This document shows positions 42,283 through 51,148 of a stretch of DNA of 64,000 bases, piece after piece. A program made the position numbers and the translations under genes. The notes beneath the pieces were generated by a model, which had not been told where the DNA came from, searched no databases, and saw only the letters and a program-made list of their open reading frames with translations. Within the stretch, counting starts at the first letter, position 1; each line of letters opens with the position of its first letter. Source of the stretch: Streptomyces triculaminicus (GTDB lineage Bacteria; Actinomycetota; Actinomycetes; Streptomycetales; Streptomycetaceae); NCBI RefSeq assembly GCF_017349075.1, contig NZ_JAFMOF010000002.1, forward strand, positions 1,612,001 through 1,676,000. The letters are read 5' to 3'.

Positions 42283-42486
42283 ATGGACGCCGCCGCTATC
42301 GATCCGCACCGGCGCCTGGACGAACTCGGCGTCGACTCCCTCATGGGCGCCCAGCTCTTCCTCCGCGTCCGCGACCGGTTCGACATCCACCTCTCACCGC
42401 TCGACCTCTCCACGGACGCCACCCCGGCCCGCCTCGCGCGCCTCATCCACGAGCGGATGGCCCAGCCGGCCGTACCACCCGGCTGA
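42283..42486 (+). CDS. Acyl carrier protein
   Basis: A 67-residue carrier protein. The phosphopantetheine attachment Ser lies in 'LDELGVDSLMGAQLFLRVRD', and 'FDIHLSPLDLSTDATPARLA' is helix III. It is shorter than a complete ACP (usually about 80 residues) because the first helix is reduced. Its position 23 nt behind oleC suggests that the acyl chain for the beta-lactone is presented on a carrier, which is unusual because OleA normally uses CoA thioesters. ATG at 42283. Holo-form needs a phosphopantetheinyl transferase encoded elsewhere. Confidence 0.8.
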   Translation: MDAAAIDPHRRLDELGVDSLMGAQLFLRVRDRFDIHLSPLDLSTDATPARLARLIHERMAQPAVPPG

Positions 42487-42623
42487 CGGCAGGCCCGTGC
42501 CAAGGCGCGGGGCGGGCCGCGGTATCCGTGCGGCTTGGCCGGATGTGAGGTGGTCTCGCCTTTGAAAGGCAGGTAATCATATGGCGACCTAGGGCAAGTC
42601 CGCCTGCGTGATGGGGGAATGCT

Positions 42624-43226
42624 TTGTTGAACATGAGATTACGTCGTGCTGTCACGGCCGTCTTCATGACCCTGGCGATCGGAGGCGTGTCGACGCCCGC
42701 GATGGCCGTGTCCATACCGGTCGAGAGCGCTCCGGAGGGTATTCACCAGGGGGACGCTGTACCGGGAATCGCGCCGCAGGGCATCGACGACACCGCGGTG
42801 TACCTTGACGAAGACGGAAAGGTTCTCCCCACCGGGAACCCGGCGAACGTGGATTCCGAGACGACAGTGGCGGCGGCCTGCACACCTGAGAGCGGGAGAG
42901 ACAATCCGCACCGGTCCGCCACCGGAGTGGCGGTGTCCGGCCACGGATGGTGGGGCAAGGGAACCTGCACCAAGGATCGCGCCAAGGTATATAACTGCCT
43001 CTACGAGTGGTACACGGACAACACCTGGCGCAGGAAAGCGTGCTCGGGAACCGAAACGCTCAAGCCCGGCACAGGTGGGAGCAGCTACCGCACGGCAGCG
43101 CGCCACGACTGCACCAACACCAACGCGGCATCGTGGCGCAACCACGTGGACGTCGACGTGATCGATGAGAGCGACACGGGCGAGCGGCCGTACCGCCAAG
43201 CCGAGGTCGCCTGCCAGGTGTTCTGA
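42624..43226 (+). CDS. Secreted Cys-containing protein, unknown function
   Basis: About 200 residues. The N terminus 'MRLRRAVTAVFMTLAIGG' with Thr-Pro-Ala-Met-Ala is a signal peptide. A pro-region of about 60 residues (rich in Ala, Gly, Pro, Asp) precedes a mature part with six Cys residues ('AACTPESG', 'GTCTKDRA', 'YNCLYEWYTD', 'KACSGT', 'RHDCTNTN', 'VACQVF') and a 'WRNHVDVDVIDESD' segment. It could be a disulfide-stabilised exported enzyme or toxin; no family comes to mind. Start: TTG 42624 or 42627 fits GGGGGAA best, ATG 42633 is in frame. Single gene with about 135 nt upstream. Confidence 0.75.
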   Translation: MLNMRLRRAVTAVFMTLAIGGVSTPAMAVSIPVESAPEGIHQGDAVPGIAPQGIDDTAVYLDEDGKVLPTGNPANVDSETTVAAACTPESGRDNPHRSATGVAVSGHGWWGKGTCTKDRAKVYNCLYEWYTDNTWRRKACSGTETLKPGTGGSSYRTAARHDCTNTNAASWRNHVDVDVIDESDTGERPYRQAEVACQVF

Positions 43227-43284
43227 GAACGAGCAGGTGGAGAACGGCGCGGCTGCGATGCACAGCAAAGAGAGAGGACTTGGT

Positions 43285-44142
43285 GTGCCGGAGCAGAGCG
43301 CCACAGGTCAGCCCGGCGTGGTGCCTGTGGTCCGACGGACCGCAGGCACCATGTTGGCCGCCCTGCACGGTGAACTCACCGCGCACGCTTGGGGCGATCC
43401 CGGCTTCGAGCATGACGCCTACTCGCTCTTCCACCAGCGGTCGCTCGCCATGGGATGGCTCGACGACAGGTCGGCCGGAGGCGGCTCCGAGGACCGTCTG
43501 CGGCGGGCCGCCGGCTTGTGGGCCATGAACGACGCCGGATGGAACGCCCCCTCCAACGCTTTTGGGGCCGACCTGGTCTCGTGGTTCCAGGTCGAGGCCA
43601 GCGCGGTCGCCGATGACCGGCCGCTACCCGTACGGTCGTTCCTGCAGTGCGCCGAGAGCGCGACCCTGCAGATCGGCACACTGCGCCTGACAGCCGTACA
43701 ACTCCTCCTGCCGGTTCAGGGGCTCGACGCCGCGGCCCGCCCGGCGTACGCGCCCCTCCCGTCGATGCTGACGGCCGATTGGTTCGCCGAGCGCGACCCC
43801 CGGTCGAGGACACCGGTCGAGGTCAACATCAACAGCGGCCGGGACACCTCGGTCCCCGACGTCGCGGAACGGCTCGCAGACTGCCTCCGCCACCTGGACC
43901 AACCGGTTTTCGCCTACAGCTCGCATGACCTCGTCGGCCAGGACGGCGTCCTCGCACCACCGTTCGACGACGGTTTCTGGAACGGTCCACCCCTGCACGG
44001 CATGGTGCTGCGCGGGGAACTCACCGAGTGGTCGTGCGACGCGGTCGGCTGGCTGGCCGAGGCCCTCGCCGACGCTGCCGCCTCGCTCGGCGTCCGCACA
44101 CCGCTGCTCTTCACCGTCACCCGAACCCGGTCGGCCGGCTGA
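43285..44142 (+). CDS. Hypothetical cytosolic protein
   Basis: About 285 residues without signal or membrane segments. It is weakly patterned: an N-terminal helical region ('AGTMLAALHGELTAHAWGDP'), 'SWFQVEASAVADDRPLPVRS', a strand-rich middle ('TLRLTAVQLLLPVQG'), 'PVEVNINSGRDTSVPDVAER' and 'LHGMVLRGELTEWSCDAVGW'. I recognise no domain. The GTG at 43285 has GAGAGAGGA upstream and is preferred to ATG 43258. It stands alone between two secreted-protein genes. Confidence 0.65.
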   Translation: MPEQSATGQPGVVPVVRRTAGTMLAALHGELTAHAWGDPGFEHDAYSLFHQRSLAMGWLDDRSAGGGSEDRLRRAAGLWAMNDAGWNAPSNAFGADLVSWFQVEASAVADDRPLPVRSFLQCAESATLQIGTLRLTAVQLLLPVQGLDAAARPAYAPLPSMLTADWFAERDPRSRTPVEVNINSGRDTSVPDVAERLADCLRHLDQPVFAYSSHDLVGQDGVLAPPFDDGFWNGPPLHGMVLRGELTEWSCDAVGWLAEALADAAASLGVRTPLLFTVTRTRSAG

Positions 44143-44190
44143 CCCTGCCACCGGCGAGCGCGGCGGCGTGGTTCTGCGCACACCTGGAGA

Positions 44191-44760
44191 TCACGTGCCG
44201 GCGGGGATGGTGGCACGGAACTTGTGCTCCAGGTCGGCGCCTCGGATCACGCCGTGGGCGTGGTAGGTCAGGCCCCACGCGTCGATGGTCGAGCCGTCGG
44301 CGAAGAGGCACATGCTCCGCAGGTGGTCACGGTCGATCGGGTCGCCGGACTTGATCCAGCCACCGGTGTCGCTCTTCCGGTTGCCGAACTGCGTCGTTCC
44401 GCCGATAGCGGCGCAGTAGGCGGCCGACGGGTTCCCCTGCGGGTGCTCCGGCAGCGGCGGCTTGCGGACGTAGGCGAGCGCGGCGAGGGTCGGCAGGTCG
44501 GCATCGAGGGTGTCGGTCGCGACGACGATGTGCGACGTGTCCTTGGCGCTGAACTCGCACAGCTCCCGCTGGCCGCCGAGCGGGGTGAGCTTGGGGCCGG
44601 AGTCGTAGAGCGGCCGGTAGGTCGCCGGGTCGCCGCCCTGGGACTTGCACCAGGCCGCCGGGGTCTTCGGGTGGGGCTTCGCGGGCTGGGCAGTGGCCTG
44701 GGTCGCCGCGGCGGCGACGGCGGCGATGACGAGGGTGACGGCAAAGACGCGTGCTCGCAT
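44191..44760 (-). CDS. Secreted DUF333-type protein
   Basis: A 189-residue protein with a signal peptide (residues 1-25, Ala-Thr-Ala cleavage area) and a mature part with four Cys residues. 'NPSAAYCAAIGGTTQF' followed by 'RSMCLFADGSTIDAWGLTY' is the pattern of the DUF333 family (putative haemolysins: Asn-Pro...Tyr-Cys...Gly-Gly, then Cys-x-Phe-x-Asp-Gly...Trp). The first half ('TPAAWCKSQGGDPATYRPLY') looks like a second, diverged copy. The role of DUF333 is not established. ATG at 44760 follows GGGAGG. Confidence 0.75.
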   Translation of the reverse strand: MRARVFAVTLVIAAVAAAATQATAQPAKPHPKTPAAWCKSQGGDPATYRPLYDSGPKLTPLGGQRELCEFSAKDTSHIVVATDTLDADLPTLAALAYVRKPPLPEHPQGNPSAAYCAAIGGTTQFGNRKSDTGGWIKSGDPIDRDHLRSMCLFADGSTIDAWGLTYHAHGVIRGADLEHKFRATIPAGT

Positions 44761-44862
44761 TGTGCCTCCCGAGAAGTGTGGGGCACACAGTCTCGGGCTG
44801 ATTGCGTGTACCGGTCAACGATGCGAGTACGTCCCGCTTCACCCTGTACCCCCGGGACGGGG

Positions 44863-45225
44863 TCACAGACGTACGACGACGAGCCCGAGGCTCAGGCCGC
44901 TCCCCATCCCTACCAGCGCGACGAGGTCTCCGGGAAGGACCTGTTCCCGCTGCCGTGCGCGGGCCAACTGAGGAATGTTCGCGCGGCCAGCGCGAGCCCC
45001 CGCCGACGGTGGCCAGGGGCCAGGCGGCCGACTCCGCCCGGAACACGGCCCGTAGCACCCCGGCGTCCTCCGGGCCGTCCGGCCCGGCCGTCAGGACGAG
45101 GGTCGCCCCCGCGTCGGAGACCGTGTAACCGCCGAGCGACCGCATCAGGACCTCGGGGCTGGACACCGACCAGCCCCCCAGCCCCGCCAGCCGCGCCCGG
45201 CCCCCGGTCACGCCGCGGCCGTCCG
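44863..45225 (-). pseudogene. Relic of a ketoacyl-ACP synthase III-family gene
   Basis: Two frames on the minus strand read as parts of a FabH-family protein. 'SLGGYTVSDAGATLVLTAG' then 'DGPEDAGVLRAVFRAESAAW' (45150-45000) resembles the region before the catalytic His. 'EQVLPGDLVALVGMGSGLSL' then 'GLVVVRL' and a TGA at 44863-44865 is the C-terminal motif (G-D-x-V-x-L-V-G-x-G-x-G-x-S). The N-terminal half with the catalytic Cys is missing and frames are shifted. OleA belongs to the same superfamily; whether this relic is an old oleA from the ole block 2.4 kb away cannot be decided here. Confidence 0.6.
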
Positions 45226-45411
45226 GTCCGCGCCGGCGCTCTCTGCCACATCACCGGAAGAGGCCATGCACGAGAGAATCGCCCCCCGAAGGGGGCGCGA
45301 ACACGAGGCGCGGGACAGCCTTCCCACCCCGTGCGCCGCTGCGGAGCGGCACGCGCCTACCCACAAGGGTGAAGCGATGTTTACCCAGATCCGAGCTCCT
45401 GCTGTGAGGCG

Positions 45412-47943
45412 TCAGCCTCTGAGCCAGAGCTCCCAGACGTACTGGTCTGCGGGAAGCGCGAGAGCCACCGCTGCGAGGTCGGCTGCGATGAGGACGGCGA
45501 AGGCCGCAGCCGTCACCCAGGCCGCAGTCCGGGGCGGGCCCCGGTGCCCGCTCGCTACGCGCGTACCGCGCCGTGCGGCCATCCGGATCCGAGCGAGCGT
45601 TCCCGCGCCGGCTCCCAGCAGGGCCGCGGGGATGACCGTCAACAGCCCGCGCAGGGCGATGGTCCGCAGGTCTCCCGCGAGGACTTCCGGGTCGAACGGG
45701 ACGGAACAGTGGCGGACGGGCGCGCCGAAGAGACGCGTACAGCCGACCGCCGCGAAGGCGAGCGGGCGGCCGAGATCCGCCGCCAGCGCGGTCACCGACA
45801 CAGCGGCCAGGACGAGCGCGGGCCGGTGCCTTCGGGCGACGGCGGCGATCACCGCTGCGACAGCGCCCTGGGCGAGACATGCGAGGGCGATGTAGGTGTG
45901 CCAGTAGACGGTCGGGAAACCGGCGTCCTGTCGCGTTCCGGGATGGTGCAGGACAGCGGGCGGCAGCGCGGCCCGGGCGAGGAACGGCAGCGCGACGCCC
46001 ACGGCGATCACCGAGACCCCTCCGGCCAGGCCGGCGAGCAGAGCCGTCCCGACCCGTGGCCGGACGCCCGCGCCCGCGCCGCGCGCCTTGTCCCGCAGCA
46101 GGAGCAGGGCGAGCGGTGTCAGCCACAGGAGCATCAGGCCCACCAGGGTGGACGGGAGCTGTCCCAGCACGGTGAGTGGCTGCCACGTGAAGCCCGTCCA
46201 CTCGCTGGGCGCCCTGTACCAGCCGATCGAGGAGCCGAGGTCCGGGGCGTCCCCGAGGACGGGCTGGAATCCGTTGGTCCGGACGATGCGCCGGGTGGAG
46301 TACCAGACGGCGAACCATGGGGCGAAGGAGACGACGGACGTGGCCACCACCGCGTACAGGGCTCTTCGGCTGCGCGCCCGGGGGAGCAGAGCGCGCGCCG
46401 CGGAGACGAGCCAGATGGTGACGCACGCCGCCCCGGCGAGGAGGACCGGTCCGGTCCTCAACAGCCATGCGAAGCCCTGTTCCTCGAGCGCGGTGGCAGG
46501 CAGCTCGGTTCCGTCCGTGATCAGGGGGAGGCTGGCTCCGGCGAGGTACCCCCCGACGAGCCCGGCAGGCAGCGCCGGCCATACGAGCTTGGAAGGCCGG
46601 GGCGCCAGATCGGACACCGCCACGGCGCGCCACACCGCTGCGGCGAGCACACCCACGAGTCCGGCGCCGATGGCGCAGCCGACCGTCAGATCGCCCGCTC
46701 GGGTGTTGAGTTTGCCCCAGAGCAGGCGGAACAGGGTGTCCACCAGGCCGTCGGCACTGGCGGCGAACACGCCCGCCACGACTCCGGCCCCCGCCATCTC
46801 CCACACCGTCGGACGGGTAAGGAGGGCGGGTTCGCGCAGGACGCGCTGCCGCGCCTCGGGCGTCGGCCAGTACCCGAGCCGGCGCGTGAGCCGGGCCAAG
46901 GCGGCGCGTGCCGGGCCCCGGCCCGCGGTGGCGGGGCCCAGCAACCCCCGGAGGATCGCCATCGCCCCCTCGCGCCCGCCGTGCGCTGCGGCCACCGCGT
47001 CGGCGTGCAGTTCACGAGCCCGTAGAACCGAGTTGCGCACGAGGAGGACGAGCACGCCGAGGGTGGCCATCAGCCCCAGGGCATGCGGCACGTCCACGAG
47101 GTACTGCACAACGCCCGGAGGGATCACGGGCGGCCCGCCGGACAAGGCCGTGCGCAGGGTCAGCACTCCGAAGGGCACCATCGCCACGAGCAGGAACGCC
47201 CACCAGATTCCGAAGGCCAGATACGTCTTGTCGACGTCGCGATTGCGCAGGTGCGCCAGCTCGTGCACGATCACGGCCCGGAACTTGTCGCGATCGGTGT
47301 GGAAATTACTCACCAGCGGGGCGTCGATGATGACGCATCGTCGCCAGGGCAGGCCGAACGCGAGCCCGTTGGACGAACGCGCCGAGACGTCCAGCAGCCA
47401 TACGGGCGCGGGGTCGACACCCACCGCGCGGCACTGCTGGTCGAGGTACTCCGCGATCTCCCTCTCGTCGGGATTCTCCTCCGACGGGAACCGCGGAAGA
47501 AGCCGCGAGCGCAGGCTCGGCAGCGCCGGGAATCTCCCGCATCTGTCGCGGGTGATCCACCAGGGGTGCAGGAGATACCAGAGCGCCGCCACACCGCACA
47601 GCAACAGAAACCCCATGCCGACCCACTGCGCCTGGTCGAAGAAGGCCGGCTGCTGACAGATCGACAGCAGGCGCCGCGACTCCTCGAACCCCTGGACGCT
47701 CTGGTCCGGGAGTCCGATCCGGGGATCCCCGAAGCACTGGCTGAACGTACCGAAGAAGAAATCCGCGTTCTGCGGGACGAGGAAGTACGCCTCAAGGAAT
47801 ACGAACAGCCCGCCCACACCCACGGCCGCGATGAGGAGGGCGAATCGGCTGGTCGTGCCGCCGGGAAGAGCGGGTTCGGGAAGAGTGGGTGAGGCCGGCT
47901 GTCCTTCAGGCCGCCCGGCGGATGCATTCCTGGACGCGGTCAT
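45412..47943 (-). CDS. Membrane-bound M48-family metallopeptidase
   Basis: An 843-residue protein with about a dozen membrane segments. After two N-terminal helices comes the zinc site 'AVIVHELAHLRNRDVDKTYL' (H-E-x-x-H); the third ligand is the Glu in 'SVLRARELHADAVAAAHG', as in HtpX/Ste24-like M48 peptidases. The 450-residue C-terminal membrane part has no known counterpart to me and makes this protein about twice the usual M48 length. It probably cleaves membrane or exported proteins. ATG/GTG at 47943, 15 nt after the stop of a small upstream gene, so the two are likely co-transcribed. Confidence 0.85.
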   Translation of the reverse strand: MTASRNASAGRPEGQPASPTLPEPALPGGTTSRFALLIAAVGVGGLFVFLEAYFLVPQNADFFFGTFSQCFGDPRIGLPDQSVQGFEESRRLLSICQQPAFFDQAQWVGMGFLLLCGVAALWYLLHPWWITRDRCGRFPALPSLRSRLLPRFPSEENPDEREIAEYLDQQCRAVGVDPAPVWLLDVSARSSNGLAFGLPWRRCVIIDAPLVSNFHTDRDKFRAVIVHELAHLRNRDVDKTYLAFGIWWAFLLVAMVPFGVLTLRTALSGGPPVIPPGVVQYLVDVPHALGLMATLGVLVLLVRNSVLRARELHADAVAAAHGGREGAMAILRGLLGPATAGRGPARAALARLTRRLGYWPTPEARQRVLREPALLTRPTVWEMAGAGVVAGVFAASADGLVDTLFRLLWGKLNTRAGDLTVGCAIGAGLVGVLAAAVWRAVAVSDLAPRPSKLVWPALPAGLVGGYLAGASLPLITDGTELPATALEEQGFAWLLRTGPVLLAGAACVTIWLVSAARALLPRARSRRALYAVVATSVVSFAPWFAVWYSTRRIVRTNGFQPVLGDAPDLGSSIGWYRAPSEWTGFTWQPLTVLGQLPSTLVGLMLLWLTPLALLLLRDKARGAGAGVRPRVGTALLAGLAGGVSVIAVGVALPFLARAALPPAVLHHPGTRQDAGFPTVYWHTYIALACLAQGAVAAVIAAVARRHRPALVLAAVSVTALAADLGRPLAFAAVGCTRLFGAPVRHCSVPFDPEVLAGDLRTIALRGLLTVIPAALLGAGAGTLARIRMAARRGTRVASGHRGPPRTAAWVTAAAFAVLIAADLAAVALALPADQYVWELWLRG

Positions 47944-47958
47944 GGCCGTGCCGCGCTG

Positions 47959-48498
47959 CTAGCCGGCCGACCGTGGAGTCCGGCACCGACCTATGATCGC
48001 GTCGGCTATCAGACGGGAGATCTCCGGGGCGGCCCCACAGTCGTGGAGGGTTGCCTCGACTACGTGCCTGAGGCGTTCGATGTCTTCCTGCCGCAATTCG
48101 ACGCCGACCGCCCCGGAGGACGTGCTCTCGGCGGAGTCATCCGGCGCGGAGGTGCCCGGGGAACGCTGCCCGGCACGGAAGATCCGCCGCAGTGCCGCAC
48201 GGACTCCGTCCTCCGGGAGGTGATTGAGAGTGATTTCGGCCAGGCATTCGACCGCTTTGGCCGTGGCGGCCAGGACGATGGGCGTCAGGATGAGCTCGAC
48301 CACCCCGGAACCGAACCCGAGCGGCGCCTTCCGCGACCCCCTCCCGGATAACGCCCGCTGAGGATCGGCGAAGTATGCCTGACTGACCGACGAGAACACC
48401 GGCACTTCCTCCCGGGCTATCTCCTCGATCACATCCCTGGCGATTTCCGTGATCACCGCTCGGTGAGGTGTGTTCTCGAGAGCCCGTTTACGTGCCAC
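47959..48498 (-). CDS. Hypothetical protein preceding the M48 peptidase
   Basis: A 179-residue protein. It begins with a basic amphipathic segment ('RKRALENTPHRAVITE', 'ARDVIEEIAREEVPV'), has one strongly hydrophobic stretch ('GVVELILTPIVLAATAKAVE'), then a low-complexity Ser/Asp linker and a C-terminal helical region ('EDIERLRHVVEATLHDCGAA'). I do not recognise it. The GTG at 48498 has GGGGGAGGAAC upstream; an upstream in-frame start at 48534 is less likely. Just 15 nt separate it from the M48 gene, which makes it a probable partner or regulator of that peptidase. Confidence 0.65.
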   Translation of the reverse strand: MARKRALENTPHRAVITEIARDVIEEIAREEVPVFSSVSQAYFADPQRALSGRGSRKAPLGFGSGVVELILTPIVLAATAKAVECLAEITLNHLPEDGVRAALRRIFRAGQRSPGTSAPDDSAESTSSGAVGVELRQEDIERLRHVVEATLHDCGAAPEISRLIADAIIGRCRTPRSAG

Positions 48499-48666
48499 CG
48501 TTCCTCCCCCGTCCGTGACCGCCCATGGCGTCACGTCATTATCGAGGCCAACGCCGCTGGCCGAAATGGACCGGCCCGGATTTCTTGGGGCGCGGCGCCG
48601 GCGCCGACACCGCCGCCGACCGGAGGCCGCATTGCGGCTGCCCGCCGCCTGCGGAAGATTGATCTC

Positions 48667-50229
48667 ATGGCGGTTCAGGAGACGGCGGTACTGATCGTCG
48701 GTGGCGGGCCTGTCGGGCTCACCGCCCGGGCATTGCTGGAAGGCTGGGGCGTACGCGCTCTGCTGGTCGAGAAACGCGGCGAGCTGTCACCCTTCCCACG
48801 GTCCCGGCTGGTCAACGTGCGCTCGATGGAGATCTACCGTCGGCTCGGGCTCGCTGACAGGATCACGGCCCGTGCGTTCCCGCCCGAGTACGGCCGCATT
48901 CGCTTCCGCGACACCCTGCTCGACCAGGACTTCGCCACAGCGGCGATGGTCGGGATCAACGCGCCGGTACCCGAGAGTCCCGTGACCGGCGTGGTCACCT
49001 CACAGGACCGGCTGGAACCCACCCTGCTCGCCGCAGCGGAGGCACCCATGCGGTTCGGGGTCGAGCTCATCGACCTGACCGAGGAAGCCGACGGCGTCGC
49101 GGCCGTACTCGTCGACCACCGAAGCGGTGAGGAGACGCGCGTCCGTGCCCGTTACGTCCTCGCCGCCGACGGTGCGAACTCCACCGTCCACCAGATGTTG
49201 GGAATCGACACCACCGGCCCCCAGGCGATGGGAGGCTTCACCACCGTCGTGTTCGACGCCCACCTCAACCACTGGAGCGCCGACCAGCCCGCCGGCGTCT
49301 ACTTCACCGCGCACGGCATGTTCGCCCCGCTCTACCCCGAAGGAGGCTGGGCCTGGTTCGTCCCCACCCCTGAGGACGTCGCGGGCGCCGACTGGTCCGG
49401 CCTCGTCTCACACGCCCTCGGATCCGGCGACGAGGTGCAAGCCCGCGTCCTGCGGGTTCAGCACTGGGTGATGAACGCGTTCGTCGCCGAGCGCTTCCGT
49501 CACGGCCGGATCCTGCTGACCGGCGATGCCGCGCACGCGGTCCCCATCGTCGGCGGCCTGGGCATGAACGCCGGCATCGCCGACGTGCACAACCTGTGCT
49601 GGAAACTGGCGGGCGTTCTCCGCGGCTGGGCCGACCCGAGCCTGTTGGAGACCTACGGGACGGAGCGGCAACCCGTCGCCCACCAGACCCTCCGCCAAGC
49701 GGTGGCCAACACCAGACTCCTGCTCGACGTGCAAAGCCGGCGCCGCGAGCAGCGCCAGGCCGGCGAAGCGGCGCCGGCCCACGTCGAGCTCCCCTGGACG
49801 GACCGGTACTTCGCCCAACTCGGTCTCGTACTCGGCGTCACCTACCACTCCGACGCCGTCCTCACCGACGACAGCACCCCACCCGATCCCTCCGGCATGG
49901 GCACGGACTACGTCCCCACCGCCGAACCAGGCCATCGCATGCCACACCTGTGGCTCACCCGCGACCGCTCCACGCTCGACGCCTTCGGCGAATGGTTCAC
50001 CCTGCTCACCCCGGCCCCCGCCTGCTGGGAGCAGCACGTCGACGGATCTTGGCCAGTGCGCATCGAGGCTCTTCCCGACGAGCACGCCGACCTCTGCGGC
50101 CTCGGCCCGTACGGAGCGCTGCTCATCCGGCCCGACGGCCACATCGGCGCCCGCTGGCGCGACCGCCCGCCGAGCGACGCCACACTCCACCGGGCCCTCG
50201 CCGCGATCACCCGCTCGGCAACCCCCTGA
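48667..50229 (+). CDS. FAD-dependent aromatic hydroxylase (group A monooxygenase)
   Basis: A 520-residue single-component hydroxylase. It shows the FAD motif 'VLIVGGGPVGLTARALLEGW', 'ADGANSTVHQM' (DG motif), the GD motif 'RILLTGDAAHAVPIVGGLGM' then 'NAGIADVHNLCWKLAGVLRG', and a C-terminal thioredoxin-like domain. Relatives act on phenols, polyketide aglycones or tetracycline-like compounds with NAD(P)H and O2. Upstream is the divergent M48 operon; no biosynthetic cluster is adjacent, so a catabolic or resistance role is as likely as a biosynthetic one. ATG at 48667. Confidence 0.88.
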   Translation: MAVQETAVLIVGGGPVGLTARALLEGWGVRALLVEKRGELSPFPRSRLVNVRSMEIYRRLGLADRITARAFPPEYGRIRFRDTLLDQDFATAAMVGINAPVPESPVTGVVTSQDRLEPTLLAAAEAPMRFGVELIDLTEEADGVAAVLVDHRSGEETRVRARYVLAADGANSTVHQMLGIDTTGPQAMGGFTTVVFDAHLNHWSADQPAGVYFTAHGMFAPLYPEGGWAWFVPTPEDVAGADWSGLVSHALGSGDEVQARVLRVQHWVMNAFVAERFRHGRILLTGDAAHAVPIVGGLGMNAGIADVHNLCWKLAGVLRGWADPSLLETYGTERQPVAHQTLRQAVANTRLLLDVQSRRREQRQAGEAAPAHVELPWTDRYFAQLGLVLGVTYHSDAVLTDDSTPPDPSGMGTDYVPTAEPGHRMPHLWLTRDRSTLDAFGEWFTLLTPAPACWEQHVDGSWPVRIEALPDEHADLCGLGPYGALLIRPDGHIGARWRDRPPSDATLHRALAAITRSATP

Positions 50230-50232
50230 CGG

Positions 50233-50585
50233 TCACGTCGTCCGTGCCGCGCCTTCCTCTGAGCCCGGTCGCGCCGCGGCGTTCCTTTCCCGGGCATTCG
50301 CCTGCCATGCGCGTCCCGTCGCCCGGAACAGCGCCGGGTACACCCCCACGTACCGGAAGGGCTTGACGGCTGCCATGTACAGGGCGCCGAACAGCCCGTT
50401 CGGCTTCACCAGGACGGCCATCTGGCCGCGGTAGCCACCGGTCCCGTCCTCCACCCAGCCGATGTGCATCACCGCGTGCACCGTCCGGTCGGCCATCTCG
50501 GCCGCCCACTCGTCGTGCAGTTGGTAGAGGGAGGTGAACGGAACCGAGCGGGGGTCGGTCCCCCTGGGGCCCTCGCGGAGGTGAT
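50233..50585 (-). pseudogene. Truncated DUF2867-family protein
   Basis: The C-terminal two thirds of a DUF2867 protein are intact: 'SVPFTSLYQLHDEWAAEMAD', 'RTVHAVMHIGWVEDGTG', 'GYRGQMAVLVKPNGLFGALY', 'MAAVKPFRYVGVYPALF'. The normal N-terminal 70-80 residues are absent: upstream the frame contains unrelated sequence, then the promoter of the YCII gene, and there is no good start. It therefore appears 5'-truncated by the arrival of the YCII-sigma pair. Confidence 0.7.
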
Positions 50586-50740
50586 GGAGCTGACCAGGAG
50601 GTGGCTGCCGAGGTAGCGCCTGCCACAGGCTACGAGAGCCGGAAGAAATTTTCGGCGGCGATGTCGAGAACCCGTGCCCGGCTCCGTCCCCGGGGTGAAC
50701 GCGACCACAATGGGTCGCACCAGCACCGAGGAGAAGCACG

Positions 50741-51148
50741 ATGGCCAAGTACTTGCTGCTCAAGCACTACCGCGGCGCTCCGGCCGCGGTGAACGACGTG
50801 CCGATGGACCAGTGGACGCCGGAGGAGATCTCGGCGCACGTGCAGTACATGAACGACTTCGCGGCCCGGCTCGAGGGGACCGGCGAGTTCGTCGACGCTC
50901 AGGCGCTCGCCCCCGAGGGGAGGTGGGTCCGGTACGACGGCGAAGGCCGCCCGCCGGTCACCGACGGCCCGTTCGCCGAGACCAAGGACCTCATCGCCGG
51001 CTGGATGGTGATCGACGTCGACAGCTACGAACGCGCCGTCGAGCTGGCCGGCGAACTGTCGGCCGCCCCGGGGGCGGGCGGGAAGCCGATCCACGAGTGG
51101 CTCGAGGTGCGCCCGTTCCTGACCGCGCCGCCCACCATCACGGAGTGA
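50741..51148 (+). CDS. YCII/DGPF-domain protein
   Basis: A 135-residue protein with 'MAKYLLLKHYRG', a charged middle and the signature 'VTDGPFAETKDLIAGWMVID' (D-G-P-F) of the YCII-related family. Such proteins are nearly always encoded with ECF42-type sigma factors and may act as sensors or partners; the biochemical role is unknown. ATG at 50741, GAGGAG upstream. Its stop overlaps the sigma factor start (GTGA). Confidence 0.9.
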   Translation: MAKYLLLKHYRGAPAAVNDVPMDQWTPEEISAHVQYMNDFAARLEGTGEFVDAQALAPEGRWVRYDGEGRPPVTDGPFAETKDLIAGWMVIDVDSYERAVELAGELSAAPGAGGKPIHEWLEVRPFLTAPPTITE

